The position numbers and the translations under genes were made by a program. Shown in pieces: positions 60,607 through 64,000 of a stretch of DNA of 64,000 nt (positions are counted from its first letter, which is position 1; every line of letters begins with the position of its first letter). Under the pieces are notes generated by a model. The model made no database searches and had not been told where the DNA came from. It saw nothing but the letters and a program-made list of their open reading frames with translations. Source of the stretch: Anaerolineae bacterium. GTDB taxonomy: Bacteria > Chloroflexota > Anaerolineae > J036 > Brachytrichaceae. Location: the NCBI GenBank assembly GCA_947476335.1, contig CANJQH010000010.1, positions 1 to 64,000 on the forward strand. Reading direction: 5' to 3'.

Positions 60607-62577
60607 TTGAACGTAGTTAAAAACAATTCGAATTTGATTTTTTCTTTGAAGAGTGCGCTGCTGCGTATCATTGCGTTTGCGCTCATGTTCATGCCCGCGC
60701 TCGCTGTGCGTGCACAGTCGGACGCGCCGACGTTCGTCTTGCGACCGGGCTGGCGCCTCGTGCAGATCCCGATCCGCAGCGGCGACTGGAGCGTCGCCGT
60801 GGCTGCTGCTGCAGATTCACCTGCATCGACGCTGCTCATCGCGCATCGCACGCCGAGCGGCTGGCGCGTGCTGGCCGCCGATTCCGCCCCACTGGCTGAG
60901 TTCGATGCTTGGCTCGATGCACTGCCGGCGGATCTGCTTTCGATGGAGGACCGCATCTGGTTTCGGCTGAATGCCGCAGAATCTGCGCGCAATGCCACCG
61001 CGGCGGTCGCTGGTTTTCATCTGCCCGTCGCCGGCGGCTGGACGGCGCTGATGACGCAGGGCCCGCTTGGCCCGTTCAGCCACCGCACCTCCTGGGCCAT
61101 CGACATGGTGCTGCCGGATTGGGGGACGTACACGTCGACTGTGGTGGCTGCCAAGTCTGGCGTGGTGATGTACGTCAAAGACGTCAGCACTGTCGGTGGG
61201 CTGGGCACCGGATTTAGTGGCTACGCAAATGGTGTGGTTATTCGCCACGGTCCCGGTGAATATTCGTGGTACTGGCATCTCGCGCAGGGCAGCGTGCCTA
61301 CAGATGTGCAGCCCGGGACGCTTGTCGAGGCGGGCACGGTGATCGGCTGGATGGGGTCGACTGGTTATTCGAGCGGCCCGCATTTGCATTTCCAGATCAG
61401 CAGCAGTTTTCGCTGGCCGGGATGCGATTCGGAATTCGGTTGTCCGTCACGTGAGACCAATGTCGATCGCGCGCCGTGGAGTAGCGACACGCAGCCGATC
61501 GACTTCGAAGAGACGGACAACGAGTCGTCGTGGATCGGCTGCGATGCGCCGGATATATGCGGCGATCTGCCGCCGTCGGCGAATCGCCTGGCCGCGACCG
61601 ACGGCCCTGTGGCGTATTGGGCGCGCGACTACGACGGCCCGGGCTGGAAGATGCGCGCCCCGTTTAGTGGTGACTTGCCTGCATGGCTGGCGGGACGTGC
61701 GCGTTCGCTGGCGCTGCCGGCTGGCTGGTGGGCGACGTTGTATGACCAGCCGGGATTGCAGGGTTCGTCGGTGATCGTCTCCGACAGCCGTCCGTTGCTG
61801 TTCATGCAGCCATGGTCATTGAGCGCGGCACCGGGCGCGGCTCCGCTGGGGCGGCAGGTGACGAAGCGGCTGCGCAGTGACCTGGCTGCGGCGTGGCCAT
61901 ATCTGCTGGGTAGCGCGGATGGGCATGCGTCTGCACTGCAGATCGACGGGCATGCGATCGCGCTCGGCGCGTGCGGCTGGGCCGTCGAAGTGCTGGAGCC
62001 GGGCGCACACGATGTGGTGTTTACGCTGAGCCCCAGTGCGCCGCCTCTTGCCACGCTGACAGCGCAGCGCTGGCCGTTTGCAGTGCCGGCGTGTGTGGCG
62101 CTGCCTGCTGATCCTGGTCCGTCGCCGGGTGAGTCGCCGTGCGTGGATGTGCCGGATGAAGCGGAGCCGAACGACGCGGCCGAACTCGCAGCGCCGTTGC
62201 GTGCGGGCGCGGCACAAATGCAGCGCGTGGCTGCGCCGGGAGATGCCGATTGGGCGGTCTTCACGACGACTGCAGGCTCGTGGTACGCGCTGTTCACAGA
62301 TGCGTTGGAATCGGCGACCGACACTGTGCTCGAGCTGGTTGCAGGTGATGGCATCACTGTGCTCGCGCGCAACGACGATATCGAGGGCGTTGCCGGGGCT
62401 TCACGCATTCTGTGGCGTGCTGGTCAAGATGGCACGTTATATGCGCGGGTTCGGCAGTGGGATCCTGGCATGTCCGGCTGCGACACGGGCTATAGGCTGC
62501 GGCTCATCGAGATGCGCCCACGAGTGTGGGCTCCGATGATGAGCCACAGTATTTCTTTCCCCGTATCTTCCCCGTAG
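60607..62577 (+). CDS. Secreted M23-family peptidase-like protein with PPC domain
   Basis: The 656-residue protein begins at a TTG (60607) with a signal peptide (about 8-36, ALMFMPALAVRAQS). It has an M23/LytM-like domain (about 150-280, WAIDMVLPDWGTY, YWHLAQG, GPHLHFQ), a middle region and a C-terminal PPC-type domain (about 515-640). The first metal His of classical M23 (H-x-x-x-D) is replaced here (SWAID), while the Asp and the HxH are kept, as in a known variant group. The last dozen codons (MMSHSISFPVSSP) are read from a palindrome that also provides the stop. Confidence 0.85.
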   Translation: MNVVKNNSNLIFSLKSALLRIIAFALMFMPALAVRAQSDAPTFVLRPGWRLVQIPIRSGDWSVAVAAAADSPASTLLIAHRTPSGWRVLAADSAPLAEFDAWLDALPADLLSMEDRIWFRLNAAESARNATAAVAGFHLPVAGGWTALMTQGPLGPFSHRTSWAIDMVLPDWGTYTSTVVAAKSGVVMYVKDVSTVGGLGTGFSGYANGVVIRHGPGEYSWYWHLAQGSVPTDVQPGTLVEAGTVIGWMGSTGYSSGPHLHFQISSSFRWPGCDSEFGCPSRETNVDRAPWSSDTQPIDFEETDNESSWIGCDAPDICGDLPPSANRLAATDGPVAYWARDYDGPGWKMRAPFSGDLPAWLAGRARSLALPAGWWATLYDQPGLQGSSVIVSDSRPLLFMQPWSLSAAPGAAPLGRQVTKRLRSDLAAAWPYLLGSADGHASALQIDGHAIALGACGWAVEVLEPGAHDVVFTLSPSAPPLATLTAQRWPFAVPACVALPADPGPSPGESPCVDVPDEAEPNDAAELAAPLRAGAAQMQRVAAPGDADWAVFTTTAGSWYALFTDALESATDTVLELVAGDGITVLARNDDIEGVAGASRILWRAGQDGTLYARVRQWDPGMSGCDTGYRLRLIEMRPRVWAPMMSHSISFPVSSP

Positions 62578-62676
62578 AGGGAAGAAATAATGTGGCTCGC
62601 TGGAAATATTGATCTATTCGTGCAGGGGAAGGAATAGCATGTTTTGCGTTGGAAAACTCGATAGCCTGAGTCGTCA
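62541..62676. repeat. Imperfect hairpin plus decayed family A half
   Basis: GAGCCACAGTATTTCTTTCC (62541-62560) pairs with GGGAAGAAATAATGTGGCTC (up to 62598). From about 62600 follow GGGGAAGGAATAGCATGTTT, GCGTTGGAAAACTCG and GCCTGAGTCGTCAC, the right half of a reversed family A copy. The hairpin overlaps the 3' end of the M23-like gene. Confidence 0.6.
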
Positions 62677-62692
62677 CGAAATCTGAAATCTC

Positions 62693-62804
62693 GTAACTAC
62701 TCAGGCCCAAATCAGTATTTCCCGCGAAACACACTATTCTCTCCCTCGAAGGGGGAGAGAATAGTGTGTTTCGCGTTGGAAAAATAGCTGGCCTGAGTAG
62801 TTAC
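62693..62804 (-). mobile_element. Family A palindromic element, copy 8 (112 bp)
   Basis: Ends are the full GTAACTACTCAGGCC and GGCCTGAGTAGTTAC. The core stem is CACACTATTCTCTCC. Flanks GAAATCTC (62685-62692) and AAAATCTC (62805-62812) match at 7 of 8. It lies at the tail of the PfkB gene, beside an older decayed copy. Confidence 0.9.
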
Positions 62805-62811
62805 AAAATCT

Positions 62812-63744
62812 CTACGTGACTGCGGTCAGCATCACGAGCGGTAGAAATTTTTCGACGTCCGCGCGTCGGCAGTCAGCGGTGGCGGGCATTAGGCACACGG
62901 CTGCGGCGGCGGCAAAGCCGATGCGCAGGCCCTCCTCGATCGGTTGTCGCCGTGAGAGTGCGGCCGCCAGGCCGGCCAGTACTGCGTCGCCGGCGCCTGC
63001 GGGTGAGACTACGTCGATCGCCAGCGGCGGGATGAACCAGCTGCGGTCCGGCAGCACAGCGACGGCGCCGTCGCCGTCGAGCGTGATCACCGGGCACACG
63101 CCGAAGCGTGCGCGCAGTTCTTCGCCAGCTGCGCGCGCGTCAGCGATGGATTCGATCGGGCGGCCGATCAGCCCGCTGAGTTCGTGGCGATTTGGCTTGA
63201 CGAAATCTGGTCGCGCAGCCAGGCCGATGCTCAGCGCCGGCTCAGCCGCATCGAAGATCGTTGGCACGCCGCCCATCCGGGCGCGCGCGATCAGCTCGGC
63301 GAAAAGATCGGGCCCGACGCCGTCGGGCAGCGTGCCGCCGAGGATGATGGCTGTCGCCTGTGACAGAGCTGCGTCGAAGGTGTCGAGCAGCGCCGCACGC
63401 TGCGCTGCGTCGACGCGCAGCGTGGCCGTGGTGATCGTGGTGGCGCTGCCGTCGCTGCGGTCGATCAGTACCGTGTTCAGGCGCGAGCGGCCGTGCACTT
63501 CGGTGAACGCCGGCGTGGCACCCTTGCTGCGCAGCAGCGCCTCGGCGATGCGGCCGACGTCGCCGGCGGCGAAGCCGAGCGCCAGGCTGGGGATGCCCAG
63601 TTCACCGAGTACGTATGAGGCGTCGGTCGGCTTGCCCGCCATGCCGATCGCCGAATCGACAGCACGTGAGGTGCGATTCTTGTGCAGCATATCGACGAAC
63701 ACGACGTGGTCAATGCCGGTGTTCGGGGTGACGGTGATGATCAT
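62812..63744 (-). CDS. PfkB-family kinase (1-phosphofructokinase/tagatose-6-phosphate kinase type)
   Basis: The 310-residue sugar kinase has MIITVTPNTGIDHVVFVD (FruK/LacC-type start), AGKPTDASYVLGELG in place of the common GGKGxNVA, FVKPNRHELSGL and the catalytic SPAGAGDAVLAG (about 253-264). It would phosphorylate a sugar phosphate. I start at the ATG at 63744, overlapping the upstream aldolase stop by four bases; together they suggest a kinase-aldolase sugar pathway. Confidence 0.9.
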   Translation of the reverse strand: MIITVTPNTGIDHVVFVDMLHKNRTSRAVDSAIGMAGKPTDASYVLGELGIPSLALGFAAGDVGRIAEALLRSKGATPAFTEVHGRSRLNTVLIDRSDGSATTITTATLRVDAAQRAALLDTFDAALSQATAIILGGTLPDGVGPDLFAELIARARMGGVPTIFDAAEPALSIGLAARPDFVKPNRHELSGLIGRPIESIADARAAGEELRARFGVCPVITLDGDGAVAVLPDRSWFIPPLAIDVVSPAGAGDAVLAGLAAALSRRQPIEEGLRIGFAAAAAVCLMPATADCRRADVEKFLPLVMLTAVT

Positions 63745-64000
63745 TCGAAGGAGCCGATGATGCGCTCCATGCGTTCGCCGGCGTCCTGCATGGCGGCGGC
63801 GCCGGCCCATTGTCCACCCATGAGCAGGATGTAGGCGTTGTTATCGAGTCGTTCGATGGCGTCAAACGCGGCGTCGAGCGTTTTGCCGATGCAGAAGACG
63901 CCGTGCCAGGGGGCGATGGCGGCGGCAGCGTGCTTGGCGATCATTTTTTCGCGGCCGACCATCGTGGCGGCGATATGACGTGCCAGGTCTTCGCTGTGCG
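63741..64000 (-). CDS. C-terminal end of a class II aldolase/adducin-family protein (partial)
   Basis: The frame is open to the right window edge. The visible 86 codons (HSEDLARHIAATMVGREKMI, then WHGVFCIGKTLDAAFDAIER and LDNNAYILL) match the end of class II aldolase/adducin proteins such as fuculose-phosphate aldolases or epimerases. The HGVF histidine is a plausible zinc-site element. It is upstream of and coupled to the PfkB kinase gene. Confidence 0.75.
   Translation of the reverse strand, partial: HSEDLARHIAATMVGREKMIAKHAAAAIAPWHGVFCIGKTLDAAFDAIERLDNNAYILLMGGQWAGAAAMQDAGERMERIIGSFE

Noticed and set aside
24406-62804. Family A hairpins as plain Rho-independent terminators
   Set aside because: They lack T-tracts after the stem, have conserved inverted ends outside it, occur in both orientations, carry 8-bp flanking duplications and in one case lie inside a gene. 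A secondary terminator effect remains possible.

Overview
The window is a 64 kb piece of a GC-rich bacterial chromosome with an ordinary housekeeping gene set and an unusual load of small palindromic repeats. I infer a Chloroflexota-type bacterium (Anaerolineae-like). The grounds are a fused E1 alpha-beta subunit, a hybrid b/delta ATP synthase subunit, a complex I membrane-arm cluster with two NuoM genes, a RodZ-like HTH protein and a PFOR followed by a dihydroorotate-dehydrogenase-like protein. This is recognition from memory, not a phylogeny.

Layout. 1-9.5 kb (mostly minus strand) is catabolic: a 2-oxoacid or acetoin dehydrogenase operon (fused E1, E2, zinc-type dehydrogenase), then a class-C beta-lactamase-like hydrolase, a phytanoyl-CoA dioxygenase-like protein, an SMP-30 lactonase-like protein and an EamA transporter. 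9.5-11.7 kb holds a RodZ-like protein and a small membrane protein. 11.7-21.6 kb is a plus-strand operon nuoA-H-J-K-L-M-M-N behind a clear sigma-70 promoter; it lacks all peripheral-arm genes. It continues into an Fo operon (atpZ/I-like, atpB, atpE, b/delta hybrid) that ends at a terminator with no F1 genes. 24.6-28.3 kb is a four-gene operon of three D-Ala-D-Ala-ligase-like ATP-grasp proteins and a GNAT. 28.5-40 kb has a GH3-like exoprotein, rhodanese, FAH hydrolase, an S41-like lipoprotein, a second zinc dehydrogenase, a methyltransferase-like protein and two paralogous membrane proteins. 40-49 kb has guaA, a GT2, a CapA lipoprotein, secD-secF, a Nudix hydrolase and a MoxR ATPase. 49-54.6 kb has a REP-flanked Y1 (RAYT-like) transposase, nifJ and a DHOD-like gene. 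54.9-64 kb has a RelE-like/UvrD helicase fusion, a broken PIN toxin locus, DUF805, GH32, an aldo/keto reductase, an M23 peptidase, a PfkB kinase and a partial class II aldolase.

The most striking content is non-coding. At least four families of short palindromic elements are scattered between genes. Family A (eight full copies of 112-113 bp plus remnants) has terminal inverted repeats GTAACTACTCAGGCC / GGCCTGAGTAGTTAC, a covarying central hairpin and 8-bp target-site duplications. Family B (two copies of about 182 bp) has different ends, a related core and perfect 8-bp duplications. One family A copy sits inside a PIN-toxin gene, and removing the element plus one duplication restores the reading frame in silico. 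Family C (96 bp) has two copies that read as identical, one of which supplies the stop codon of nifJ. These look like non-autonomous (MITE-like) elements; no transposase that would make 8-bp duplications is in the window. A separate REP system is built around the Y1 transposase. Many gene junctions also carry inverted repeats made of 7-8 bp degenerate units, and a related GGTCGGCGG-type repeat has expanded inside the E2 coding sequence.
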